Part shown: piece after piece, positions 7,990 to 16,110 of the stretch
Layout of the letters: every line of letters starts with the position of its first letter
Numbering within the stretch: position 1 is the stretch's first letter
Source of the DNA: Flavobacterium shii
GTDB taxonomy: Bacteria > Bacteroidota > Bacteroidia > Flavobacteriales > Flavobacteriaceae
Direction of reading: 5' to 3'
Length of the DNA: 64,000 bases
Assembly (NCBI RefSeq): GCF_025847235.1
Contig: NZ_JAOZEW010000001.1
Coordinates: forward strand, 186,001 to 250,000
Position numbers and translations under genes: made by a program
Notes under the pieces: model-generated
The model's database searches: none
The model's input: the letters and a program-made list of their open reading frames with translations, nothing else
What the model was told of the DNA's origin: nothing

Positions 7990-9003
7990 ATGTCACAAAA
8001 CAAAAATGCTTTAATACGCTATAAAACAATCGATAAATGCTTGCAGAACCAATATCGCACCTGGACGCTGGACGATTTAATCGAGGCTTGTTCGGATGCT
8101 TTATTTGAATATGAAGGTCGCGAAAACCGTATAAGCAAACGGACTATACAAATGGATATTCAGCTTATGCGAAGTGAGAAATTGGGGTACAACGCTCCTA
8201 TTGTCGTATATGATAAAAAGTTTTATAAGTATGACGAGGAAGATTTCTCGATTACCGATATTCCGCTTACCGAAACGGATATGAATGTCTTAACCGAAAC
8301 GGTTTCGATGCTAAAACAATTTAAGGATTTCTCTTTGTTTAGCGATGTTTCGGATATTTTGCAGCGTTTGGAGGATAAAATCTATTCGGAGAAATCACAT
8401 ACCAATTCGGTTATCTATCTGGATAAAAACGAGAACTTGAAAGGATTACATTATCTGGACGAAATCTATCAGGCGATTATCAAGAAAATCGTGCTGGTTA
8501 TTACTTATAAATCTTTTAAATCCAGAGAGGAGCAAAAATTCTTTTTTCATCCGTTTATTTTAAAGGAGTTTAATAATCGCTGGTTTTTGGTTGGGAAGAA
8601 AAAAGGTTCTCAACCTATAACTAATTTGGCTCTTGACCGAATTACTAGCATCGATTTTGATTTTACTCTACCTTATATAGAGGAAAATTTTGATGCCGAA
8701 GCTTTTTATAAAGATGTTGTTGGCGTTACCGTAAACGAAGGTCTGGAACCCAAAACTATAAAACTTTGGATAGATAAAGAAAATGCTCCTTATGTATTGA
8801 CAAAGCCTTTTCATAATTCCCAAAAACTGGAAATGAAAAATGAAGATGGAAGTATTATTATCACATTAAAACTTAAAATTAATTATGAAATAGAACGATT
8901 ACTTTTAGGTTTTGGTGATGGTCTGGAAGTTATTAGCCCCAATGGTTTGCGTTTGCGAATAAAAGATAAGCTCAGGAAGGCTTTACTTAAATATGATGAT
9001 TAA
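7990..9003 (+). CDS. WYL-domain transcriptional regulator
   Basis: 337 residues. The N-terminal ~100 residues form a winged helix-turn-helix (RYKTIDKCLQN ... ISKRTIQMDIQLMRSE, a DeoR/YafY-type recognition helix). Residues ~140-235 are a WYL domain (VLVITYKSF ... FHPFILKEFNNRWFLVGKKKG ... LALDRI), followed by a C-terminal extension. WYL proteins are ligand-sensing regulators, several of which respond to nucleic acids or nucleotides and control DNA-damage or defence genes. No obvious target adjoins it: upstream is a repeat-rich gap and downstream the separate fad operon. Start ATG 7990 is the only good one. Confidence 0.85.
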   Translation: MSQNKNALIRYKTIDKCLQNQYRTWTLDDLIEACSDALFEYEGRENRISKRTIQMDIQLMRSEKLGYNAPIVVYDKKFYKYDEEDFSITDIPLTETDMNVLTETVSMLKQFKDFSLFSDVSDILQRLEDKIYSEKSHTNSVIYLDKNENLKGLHYLDEIYQAIIKKIVLVITYKSFKSREEQKFFFHPFILKEFNNRWFLVGKKKGSQPITNLALDRITSIDFDFTLPYIEENFDAEAFYKDVVGVTVNEGLEPKTIKLWIDKENAPYVLTKPFHNSQKLEMKNEDGSIIITLKLKINYEIERLLLGFGDGLEVISPNGLRLRIKDKLRKALLKYDD

Positions 9004-9338
9004 TTATCCTTGTTTTCAAACCGAAGAATTATCTTTCAGGATACAATAATCCAAATTCCTAATTTACTGGACTCATGTAATTTTTCGATCATTGGATTAC
9101 CGAAAATCTCAAAAAAATATATTATATTTCATTAAAAAAAGAACTTAATCAACTCTATTACAGAGCAATTTTTAAACTAACTAAAAAATAATCTCAGAAA
9201 TACTATGCGTGCATAATAATTTTTTATTATATTTGAAATCGATATAGTTGCCAAAAACGAATTCGATTTAAATTAATGTAAAAGGTATTATCTAATGTAT
9301 TTCACATTAAAATTAAATAATCAAATACGATCTACCAA
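9004..9338 (+). other. Intergenic region carrying the fad promoter
   Basis: 335 AT-rich bases between the WYL gene and the MarR gene. The right half contains an inverted repeat at 9204-9215 and a -7 box at 9228-9235. No gene or terminator hairpin is clear in the left half. Confidence 0.5.
9204..9235 (+). promoter_or_regulatory. Probable fad operon promoter with operator dyad
   Basis: TATATTTG at 9228-9235 matches TAnnTTTG. Just upstream, where the -33 box should be, is the inverted repeat TATGC-GT-GCATA (9204-9215), while no TTTG is present. Such a dyad overlapping a promoter next to a marR gene is a candidate operator for that MarR protein; this is inference from position and symmetry. Confidence 0.4.
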
Positions 9339-9806
9339 ATGAAAGAAAAAACTATAGATTATATTTTACGAGCAACCTGGCAAGCAGTATCAAGAATGTA
9401 CAATGAAGAGGCTGCAAAATATGATGCGACAATGGCAACTGGTTTTGCACTATTAAGTATCGATAAAGAGGAAGGCACTCCATCGACAGCATTAGGTCCC
9501 AGAATGGGAATGGAAGCCACAAGCTTAACCAGAACGCTTAAATCTATGGAAGACAAAGGATTGATTGTTCGCAAGAAAAATCCAACCGATGGCCGAGGTG
9601 TTTTGATTTATCTAACTGAATTTGGAAAAGAAAAAAGAGACTTATCTAAAAATACAGTCTTGAAGTTTAATGAAACAGTTAGAAACCACGTTTCTGAAGA
9701 AAAATTAAAACATTTTATGGAAGTGGCAGAAATCATAAATGAATTAATACAAGATAAAAATATATTTAATCAAACAGAAAAAATAGAAAATGAAACGCAC
9801 AATTAA
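9339..9806 (+). CDS. MarR family transcriptional regulator of the fad operon
   Basis: 155 residues with the MarR winged helix-turn-helix in the middle: SIDKEEGTPSTALGPRMGMEATSLTRTLKSMEDKGLI followed by the wing VRKKNPTDGRGVLIYLTEFGKE. The N- and C-terminal helices would form the dimer interface. Its last 17 bases overlap the start of the hydroxyacyl-CoA dehydrogenase gene, so the two are co-translated. MarR proteins usually repress their own operon until a small ligand binds; in this setting an acyl-CoA or fatty acid is the natural guess, but the ligand cannot be read from sequence. Confidence 0.85.
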   Translation: MKEKTIDYILRATWQAVSRMYNEEAAKYDATMATGFALLSIDKEEGTPSTALGPRMGMEATSLTRTLKSMEDKGLIVRKKNPTDGRGVLIYLTEFGKEKRDLSKNTVLKFNETVRNHVSEEKLKHFMEVAEIINELIQDKNIFNQTEKIENETHN

Positions 9807-12180
9807 AAAAGTTGCCGTAATTGGATCCGGAATTATGGGTTCAGGAATAGCTTGTCATTTTGCTAACATTGGTGTGGAAGTTTTACTCCTAGACATCATT
9901 CCCCGTGAGTTAACAGAGGCCGAAACTAAAAAAGGCTTAACTCTAGATAGCAAAGCCGTAAGAAACAGAGTTGTAAACGAACATCTTGCTAACTCATTAA
10001 AATCTAAGCCCTCTCCTATTTACAGTCAGAAATTCGCAAGCAGAATCACGACTGGAAATACGACCGATGATATGGCAAAAATTGCCAATGTTGATTGGAT
10101 TATAGAAGTTGTTGTAGAACGTCTTGATATTAAAAAACTAGTTTTTGAACAAATCGAGAAATTCCGTAAACCTGGAACTTTAGTAACATCTAACACTTCT
10201 GGTATTCCGATTCATTTTATGAGCGAAGGTAGAAGCGAAGATTTTCAACAACACTTCTGCGGAACTCACTTTTTTAACCCTGCGCGTTACTTAAAATTAT
10301 TTGAAATTATTCCTGGTCCAAAAACTTCGACTGAGGTATTGGATTTCCTAAACGAATACGGTTCTAAATTTTTAGGAAAAACTTCGGTTGTTGCTAAAGA
10401 TACTCCTGCGTTTATAGGAAACAGAATTGGTATTTATGGTATCCAAAGTTTATTCCACTTGGTTAAAGAAATGGGATTAACAATTGAAGAAGTTGATAAA
10501 TTGACTGGTCCAGTTATTGGTCGTCCAAAATCGGCTACTTTCCGTACTGTTGACGTTGTTGGTTTAGATACATTAGTACACGTTGCCAATGGTATTTATG
10601 AAAACTGCCCGAACGACGAACAACACGAATTGTTTAAACTTCCTGATTTCATCACAAAAATGATGGAGAATAATTGGTTAGGAAGTAAAACCGGACAAGG
10701 TTTCTACAAAAAAGTAGACAAAGATATTCTTACGCTTGACTTAGATACTCTGGAATATCGTGCTGCTAAAAAAGCAAATTTCGCTACGCTTGAGCTAACT
10801 AAAACTATCGATAAACCTATCAATCGTTTTAAAGTTCTTGTAAAAGGAAAAGATAAAGCTGGAGAATTTTACCGTAAGAGTTTCGCTGGAATGTTTGCTT
10901 ATGTATCAAACAGAATTCCTGAAATCTCTGACGAATTATATAAAATTGATGATGCTATGAAAGCTGGTTTCGGATGGGAAAATGGTCCTTTCGAAATTTG
11001 GGATGCTATTGGTGTCGAAAACGGAATCGAAATCATGAAAGCTGAGGGCTTAGCTCCTGCTGCATGGGTAAACGATATGTTAGCTTCTGGAAGCAAAAGT
11101 TTCTATACTGTAAAAGAAGGAGCAACTTATTTTTACAACATTCCGACAAAATCACAAACTAAAGTTCCTGGACAAGATTCATTTATTATCCTAAACAACA
11201 TTCGCGAAAGCAAAAAAGTTTGGAGTAATAGTGGAGCAATTATCCAAGATTTAGGAGATGGAATTTTGAACTTAGAATTCCAATCTAAAATGAATACTAT
11301 TGGTGGCGATGTACTTGCAGCTATCAATAAAGCAATCGACTTATCTGAAAAAGAATATCAAGGTTTAGTTATTGGTAACCAAGCAGCAAACTTTTCTGTA
11401 GGTGCTAATATCGGAATGATTTTTATGATGGCTGTTGAGCAAGAATATGATGAGTTGAATATGGCTATCAAAATGTTCCAAGACACGATGATGCGCGTAC
11501 GTTACTCAGGAATTCCTGTTGTTGTAGCACCTCACGGAATGACTTTTGGTGGTGGATGCGAAATGAGCTTACATGCTGATAAGGTTGTAGCTGCTGCTGA
11601 AACTTACATGGGATTGGTTGAATTTGGTGTTGGTGTACTTCCTGGTGGTGGTGGATCTAAAGAAATGGCTTTGAGAGCGTCTGACCTTTTCCGTAAAAAC
11701 GATGTGGAATTAAACGTTCTTCAGGAGTATTTCTTAACTATTGCTATGGCAAAAGTATCTACTTCTGGTTATGAAGCTTTTGACACTGGACTTCTTCAAC
11801 ATGGTAAAGATGTTATTGTAGTAAACAAAGACCGCCAGATTGCCGAAGCTAAAAAACATGCATTGTTAATGGCTGAAGCAGGTTATACTCAACCAATAAG
11901 AAGAACTGATGTAAAAGTATTAGGAAAGCAAGCTCTTGGAATGTTCTTAGTAGGAACTGATCAAATGGAGGCTGGAAAATACATCTCTGAGCATGATAAG
12001 AAAATTGCCAACAAACTTGCCTACGTAATGGCTGGTGGTGATTTATCTGAAGCTACTTTAGTATCTGAGCAATATTTATTGGATATCGAACGTGAAGCTT
12101 TCTTATCACTTTGTACTGAAAGAAAAACATTGGAAAGAATTCAATATATGTTAACTAAAGGAAAACCACTAAGAAATTAG
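9790..12180 (+). CDS. fadN: 3-hydroxyacyl-CoA dehydrogenase / enoyl-CoA hydratase (FadN type)
   Basis: 796 residues, close to Bacillus FadN (about 789). The hydroxyacyl-CoA dehydrogenase part is first: Rossmann motif GSGIMGSG at 12-19 and the catalytic-His segment HFFNPARY near 159. The crotonase (enoyl-CoA hydratase) part follows from about 485, with FGGGCEMS near 586 and GLVEFGVGVLPGGGG near 607, which carry the two Glu of active hydratases. This order is the reverse of E. coli FadB/FadJ and typical of FadN. It performs hydration and NAD-dependent oxidation in beta-oxidation in the cytosol, feeding the thiolase encoded next. It overlaps marR by 17 bases. Confidence 0.9.
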   Translation: MKRTIKKVAVIGSGIMGSGIACHFANIGVEVLLLDIIPRELTEAETKKGLTLDSKAVRNRVVNEHLANSLKSKPSPIYSQKFASRITTGNTTDDMAKIANVDWIIEVVVERLDIKKLVFEQIEKFRKPGTLVTSNTSGIPIHFMSEGRSEDFQQHFCGTHFFNPARYLKLFEIIPGPKTSTEVLDFLNEYGSKFLGKTSVVAKDTPAFIGNRIGIYGIQSLFHLVKEMGLTIEEVDKLTGPVIGRPKSATFRTVDVVGLDTLVHVANGIYENCPNDEQHELFKLPDFITKMMENNWLGSKTGQGFYKKVDKDILTLDLDTLEYRAAKKANFATLELTKTIDKPINRFKVLVKGKDKAGEFYRKSFAGMFAYVSNRIPEISDELYKIDDAMKAGFGWENGPFEIWDAIGVENGIEIMKAEGLAPAAWVNDMLASGSKSFYTVKEGATYFYNIPTKSQTKVPGQDSFIILNNIRESKKVWSNSGAIIQDLGDGILNLEFQSKMNTIGGDVLAAINKAIDLSEKEYQGLVIGNQAANFSVGANIGMIFMMAVEQEYDELNMAIKMFQDTMMRVRYSGIPVVVAPHGMTFGGGCEMSLHADKVVAAAETYMGLVEFGVGVLPGGGGSKEMALRASDLFRKNDVELNVLQEYFLTIAMAKVSTSGYEAFDTGLLQHGKDVIVVNKDRQIAEAKKHALLMAEAGYTQPIRRTDVKVLGKQALGMFLVGTDQMEAGKYISEHDKKIANKLAYVMAGGDLSEATLVSEQYLLDIEREAFLSLCTERKTLERIQYMLTKGKPLRN

Positions 12181-12258
12181 AAAATAGAACAAAGAGAATA
12201 GAATATAGATTTCAGACTTGGTAAAGTCTATTTTCTATACTCTATCTTCTATACTCTT
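12181..12258. repeat. Operon-internal palindromic repeat, copy 1
   Basis: Left arm 12181-12210 (AAAATAGAACAAAGAGAATA...) and right arm 12225-12258 (AGTCTATTTTCTATACTCTA...) are imperfectly complementary around a 14-nt centre with AGACTT/AAGTCT. It lies directly after the fadN stop codon. Confidence 0.7.
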
Positions 12259-12340
12259 AAAAAATAGAATAAAGAGAAAAGAATATAGATTTTGAGACAA
12301 AGTAATAGTCTATTTTCTATGATCTATTTTCTATAATCTT
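12259..12340. repeat. Operon-internal palindromic repeat, copy 2
   Basis: A second copy in tandem: left arm 12259-12290 (AAAAAATAGAATAAAGAGAA...) and right arm 12307-12340 (AGTCTATTTTCTATGATCTA...). It ends 15 bases before the thiolase ATG. Confidence 0.7.
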
Positions 12341-12355
12341 AAAAAATAAAAACAA

Positions 12356-13537
12356 ATGAAAACAGCATATATAGTAAAAGCATACCGTACTGCGGTAGGA
12401 AAAGCACCAAAAGGAGTTTTTAGATTTAAAAGACCTGATGAATTAGCTGCAGAAACCATTCAGTTTATGATGAATGAATTGCCTGATTTTGACAAAAAAC
12501 GTATTGATGATGTTATGGTAGGAAATGCCATGCCAGAAGCTGAACAAGGTTTGAACGTTGGTCGTTTAATTTCTCTTATGGGATTAAAAGTAGAAGATGT
12601 TCCTGGTGTAACCGTAAACCGTTACTGTGCATCTGGACTTGAAACTATCGGAATGGCAACTGCAAAAATCCAATCGGGAATGGCAGATTGTATCATTGCC
12701 GGTGGAGCAGAAAGTATGAGTTTTATTCCGATGGGAGGTTACAAACCAACTCCGGATTATAAACTTGCTGCCGAAGGTCACGAAGATTATTACTGGGGAA
12801 TGGGACTAACTGCTGAGGCGGTTGCCAACCAATATAAAATTTCTAGAGAAGACCAAGATGAGTTTGCTTACAACTCTCATATCAAAGCATTAAAAGCACA
12901 AGCTGAAGGTAAATTCGACAAACAAATCGTTCCGATTACTGTTGAGCAAACTTTCATTAATGAAAATGGTAAAAAAGAAACTAAATCATACATCGTAAAT
13001 AAAGACGAAGGTCCTCGTGCTGGAACTTCTAAAGAAGCTTTGGCTGGTTTAAGACCTGTTTTTGCTGCTGACGGAAGTGTAACTGCTGGTAACTCTTCTC
13101 AAATGAGTGATGGTGCCGCTTTTGTTTTAATCATGAGTGAGGATATGGTAAAAGAGTTAAATCTTGAGCCTATTGCTAGATTAGTAAACTTTGCTTCATC
13201 TGGTGTTGAGCCAAGAATCATGGGTATCGGTCCTGTAAAAGCAATTCCAAAAGCCTTAAAACAAGCAGGATTACAATTAAAAGATATTGATTTAGTTGAG
13301 CTAAACGAAGCTTTTGCTTCTCAGTCATTAGCCGTTGTTCGTGAGTTAGGTTTAAACCCTGATATCGTAAACGTAAATGGTGGTGCAATTGCTTTAGGTC
13401 ACCCGCTAGGTTGTACTGGTGCTAAACTTTCTGTTCAATTATTCGACGAAATGAAACGCAGAGGAAGCAAATACGGAATCGTTTCTATGTGTGTAGGAAC
13501 TGGACAAGGTAGCGCTGGGATTTACGAAGTTCTTTAA
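12356..13537 (+). CDS. fadA: Acetyl-CoA acyltransferase (3-ketoacyl-CoA thiolase)
   Basis: 393 residues, the usual thiolase length. The nucleophile Cys91 sits in NRYCASGLETI, His349 in GHPLGCTGAK, and the second catalytic Cys379 in SMCVGTGQG. The N-terminus AYIVKAYRTAVGKAPKG is typical of class II degradative thiolases. It cleaves 3-ketoacyl-CoA with CoA to give acetyl-CoA, the last step of each beta-oxidation round. Position between FadN and FadE genes, all on the plus strand, gives the fadN-fadA-fadE order known from Bacillus. A biosynthetic acetyl-CoA acetyltransferase role is less likely in this setting. Confidence 0.92.
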   Translation: MKTAYIVKAYRTAVGKAPKGVFRFKRPDELAAETIQFMMNELPDFDKKRIDDVMVGNAMPEAEQGLNVGRLISLMGLKVEDVPGVTVNRYCASGLETIGMATAKIQSGMADCIIAGGAESMSFIPMGGYKPTPDYKLAAEGHEDYYWGMGLTAEAVANQYKISREDQDEFAYNSHIKALKAQAEGKFDKQIVPITVEQTFINENGKKETKSYIVNKDEGPRAGTSKEALAGLRPVFAADGSVTAGNSSQMSDGAAFVLIMSEDMVKELNLEPIARLVNFASSGVEPRIMGIGPVKAIPKALKQAGLQLKDIDLVELNEAFASQSLAVVRELGLNPDIVNVNGGAIALGHPLGCTGAKLSVQLFDEMKRRGSKYGIVSMCVGTGQGSAGIYEVL

Positions 13538-13566
13538 AAATAGAATATAGAACAAAGAGAATAGAT
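13536..13566. repeat. Operon-internal palindromic repeat, copy 3, left arm
   Basis: AAAAATAGAATATAGAACAA followed by AGAGAATAGAT, the left arm seen in copies 1 and 2. Its matching right arm is displaced to 14026-14058 by the four-helix-bundle gene. Confidence 0.65.
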
Positions 13567-13663
13567 GTTTTTTGAGAAGAAAGAGACAAGAGCAAAGACT
13601 TATAAAAAGTAATATAAAACTTACTTTTAAATTCATGTTTTCTTATCTTGGCTCAAAAAAAAC

Positions 13664-14014
13664 ATGAGACATAATTATAAGAACTTAAAGATTTGGAAGA
13701 TCGGAATTGCAATTGCTAATGAAATTTCAGATATATTAATAGAATTTCCAAAACACGAACGATACGATTTGAGTTCTCAAATAAGCAGATGTTCGGTTTC
13801 GATGCCTAGTAATATTGCCGAAGGATCTTCAAGAACCGATAAGTCTTTCAGTCACTTTTTAGACATTTCTCTTGGTTCTTCATTTGAACTAATTACGCAA
13901 TTATTAATTGCTAAACATAGAAAATATATAAACGAGATACAATTTAACCAATTAGAAATTAAAATAGAAGAATTTCAAAGAATGACAATGAGCTTCCAAA
14001 ACGGACTAAAATAA
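13664..14014 (+). CDS. Four-helix-bundle protein (S23 / 23S rRNA IVS family)
   Basis: 116 residues with the family signature: N-terminal NYKNLKIWKIGIAIANEI, then FPKHERYDLSSQISRCSVSMPSNIAEGSSR, then two further helices. Such proteins (TIGR02436) occur widely in Bacteroidota and within intervening sequences of 23S rRNA genes; some relatives are the Avd accessory proteins of diversity-generating retroelements. Function of stand-alone members is unknown. Here it lies between the thiolase and acyl-CoA dehydrogenase genes and between the two arms of a palindromic repeat that is intact twice just upstream, so it looks inserted rather than part of beta-oxidation. No reverse transcriptase or rRNA is near. 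Confidence 0.85.
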   Translation: MRHNYKNLKIWKIGIAIANEISDILIEFPKHERYDLSSQISRCSVSMPSNIAEGSSRTDKSFSHFLDISLGSSFELITQLLIAKHRKYINEIQFNQLEIKIEEFQRMTMSFQNGLK

Positions 14015-14025
14015 GTTCGGTCAAA

Positions 14026-14058
14026 AGTCTATTTTCTATATTCTATTTTCTTTTCTCT
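14026..14058. repeat. Operon-internal palindromic repeat, copy 3, right arm
   Basis: AGTCTATTTTCTATATTCTA followed by TTTTCTTTTCTCT, matching the right arms at 12225-12258 and 12307-12340. It is 13 bases upstream of the acyl-CoA dehydrogenase ATG. Confidence 0.65.
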
Positions 14059-14071
14059 AAAAAATTAAAAA

Positions 14072-15877
14072 ATGGCAGATACAATCGAAAAAAACGTAAC
14101 CCGTGGTGGTCAGTTTTTAGTTAAAGAAACAAAGTGCGAAGACATCTTTACTCCAGAAGATTTTTCGGAAGAGCAATTAATGATGCGTGACTCTGTAAAA
14201 GAGTTTGTAGACAAAGAAATTTGGCCTAACAAAAATCGTTTCGAGAAAAAAGATTACGCTTTTACAGAAGAAAGTATGCGTAAAGCTGGTGAACTTGGAC
14301 TTTTAGGAGTTGCTGTTCCAGAAGAATACGGTGGACTAGGAATGGGATTCGTATCGACTATGTTAGTTTGTGATTATATCTCTGGAGCTACAGGTTCGTT
14401 CTCTACTGCTTTTGGTGCTCATACAGGTATCGGAACTATGCCAATTACTTTATATGGTACTGAAGAACAAAAGAAAAAATACGTTCCTAAATTAGCGTCA
14501 GGCGAATGGTTTGGAGCTTATTGCTTAACTGAGCCAGGAGCTGGATCTGATGCAAACTCAGGAAAAACTAAAGCAGTTTTATCTGAAGACGGAACGCATT
14601 ACAAAATTACTGGTCAAAAAATGTGGATTTCTAACGCTGGTTTCTGTAGTGTATTTATCGTTTTTGCCCGTATTGGTGATGATAAAAATATTACTGGATT
14701 TATCGTAGAGAATACTGCTGACAATGGAATTTCGATGAATGAAGAAGAGCATAAATTAGGTATTCGCGCTTCATCTACTCGTCAGGTTTTCTTTAATGAT
14801 ACCAAAGTTCCTGTAGAAAACATGCTTTCTGAAAGAGGAAACGGTTTTAAAATTGCAATGAACGCTTTAAACGTTGGTCGTATTAAACTTGCTGCTGCTT
14901 GTCTTGATGCTCAAAGAAGAGTTACTACAGGTGCTGTAAAATATGCTAACGAAAGAATCCAATTTAATACTGCAATTTCTCAATTTGGAGCTATCCGTTC
15001 TAAATTAGCAGAAATGGCTACAAACTGTTACGCAGGAGAAAGTGCTTCTTACCGTGCAGCAAAAGATATCGAAGATAGAATTATCGCTCGTGAAGCTGAA
15101 GGATCTTCACATCAAGAAGCAGAATTAAAAGGTGTTGAAGAATACGCAATTGAGTGTTCTATCCTTAAAGTTGCAGTTTCAGAAGACGTACAAGCTTGTG
15201 CTGATGAAGGAATTCAGATTTTTGGTGGTATGGGATTCTCTGAAGATACTCCAATGGAAAGTGCTTGGAGAGATGCTCGTATCGCTCGTATTTACGAAGG
15301 TACAAACGAAATCAACAGAATGCTTTCTGTAGGTATGTTAATCAAGAAAGCCATGAAAGGCCATGTTGATTTATTAGGTCCTGCTATGAAAGTATCTGAA
15401 GAATTAATGGGTATTCCATCTTTTGACACTCCAGATTTCTCTGAATTATTTGCTGAGGAAAAAGGAATCGTTGCAAACCTTAAAAAAGTATTCTTAATGG
15501 TTGCTGGAAGTGCTGTACAAAAATATGGTCCAGACTTAGATGCTCACCAACAATTATTAATGGCTGCATCTGATATCTTAATCGAAATCTACATGGCTGA
15601 AAGTACTATTCTTAGAACTGAAAAATTAGCTAAAAAAGAAGGAGAAGCAAAAGTACAAGAACAAATTGCTATGGCAAAATTATACTTGTATAAAGCTGTA
15701 GATACCGTAAACTCAAAAGGAAAAGAAGGAATTATTTCTTTTGCTGAAGGTGACGAACAACGTATGATGTTAATGGGATTAAAACGTTTTACAAAATACA
15801 CAAACAATCCAAATGTAGTGGCTCTTAGAGAAACGATTACTTCAAAATTAGTTGCAGAAAACGAATACTGCTACTAA
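14072..15877 (+). CDS. fadE: Acyl-CoA dehydrogenase (FadE type)
   Basis: 601 residues, longer than the ~380-residue short/medium-chain enzymes and close to Bacillus FadE (594) and VLCAD-type proteins. The N-terminal and middle FAD-binding domains show GVAVPEEYGGLGMG, CLTEPGAGSDA and KMWISNAGF. Glu409 in RIYEGTNEINR is the expected catalytic base. The C-terminal ~170 residues form the extra helical domain of long-chain enzymes. It introduces the first double bond of acyl-CoA and passes electrons to an electron-transfer flavoprotein, which is not encoded in this window. Last gene of the fad operon; a strong terminator follows. Confidence 0.92.
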   Translation: MADTIEKNVTRGGQFLVKETKCEDIFTPEDFSEEQLMMRDSVKEFVDKEIWPNKNRFEKKDYAFTEESMRKAGELGLLGVAVPEEYGGLGMGFVSTMLVCDYISGATGSFSTAFGAHTGIGTMPITLYGTEEQKKKYVPKLASGEWFGAYCLTEPGAGSDANSGKTKAVLSEDGTHYKITGQKMWISNAGFCSVFIVFARIGDDKNITGFIVENTADNGISMNEEEHKLGIRASSTRQVFFNDTKVPVENMLSERGNGFKIAMNALNVGRIKLAAACLDAQRRVTTGAVKYANERIQFNTAISQFGAIRSKLAEMATNCYAGESASYRAAKDIEDRIIAREAEGSSHQEAELKGVEEYAIECSILKVAVSEDVQACADEGIQIFGGMGFSEDTPMESAWRDARIARIYEGTNEINRMLSVGMLIKKAMKGHVDLLGPAMKVSEELMGIPSFDTPDFSELFAEEKGIVANLKKVFLMVAGSAVQKYGPDLDAHQQLLMAASDILIEIYMAESTILRTEKLAKKEGEAKVQEQIAMAKLYLYKAVDTVNSKGKEGIISFAEGDEQRMMLMGLKRFTKYTNNPNVVALRETITSKLVAENEYCY

Positions 15878-15912
15878 ATTAAAAATAGTTTTTAGTCAAT
15901 TTTAATTTGTTT

Positions 15913-15949
15913 AAACCGCACCTGTCCCGAAAACAGTGCGGTTTTTTTT
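15913..15949 (+). terminator. Rho-independent terminator of the fad operon
   Basis: AAACCGCAC / GTGCGGTTT stem followed by eight or more T, 35 bases after the acyl-CoA dehydrogenase stop codon. Confidence 0.85.
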
Positions 15950-15970
15950 ATGTCAAGTCTTTTCACCACC

Positions 15971-15995
15971 TGTAGAGGCGCACAGCAGTGCGTCT
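15971..15995. repeat. Short dispersed repeat, copy 2
   Basis: TGTAGAGGCGCACAGCAGTG plus CGTCT; one base different from 1576-1600. GCGCAC and GTGCGT allow a small hairpin. Confidence 0.65.
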
Positions 15996-16013
15996 TACAC
16001 AAACCCTTTTTTC

Positions 16014-16041
16014 ACCATATAAGTTATATAAGTTCATTTAA
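16014..16041. repeat. Dispersed repeat related to 52026-52108
   Basis: ACCATATAAG...TAAGTTCATTTAA; 25 of 28 bases are the same as 52029-52056, the left arm of a long inverted repeat. Here the complementary arm is absent, so this seems a degenerate copy. Confidence 0.5.
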
Positions 16042-16110
16042 ATATGACGCTTAGATTTAAACTCATAAAGGATTTATTATCATTAATAATTAACCATTTA
16101 CAATTAATAA

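Noticed and set aside
13664..14014. Diversity-generating retroelement (Avd-like protein)
   Set aside because: No reverse transcriptase, template repeat or variable target gene nearby; only the general four-helix-bundle family is supported.
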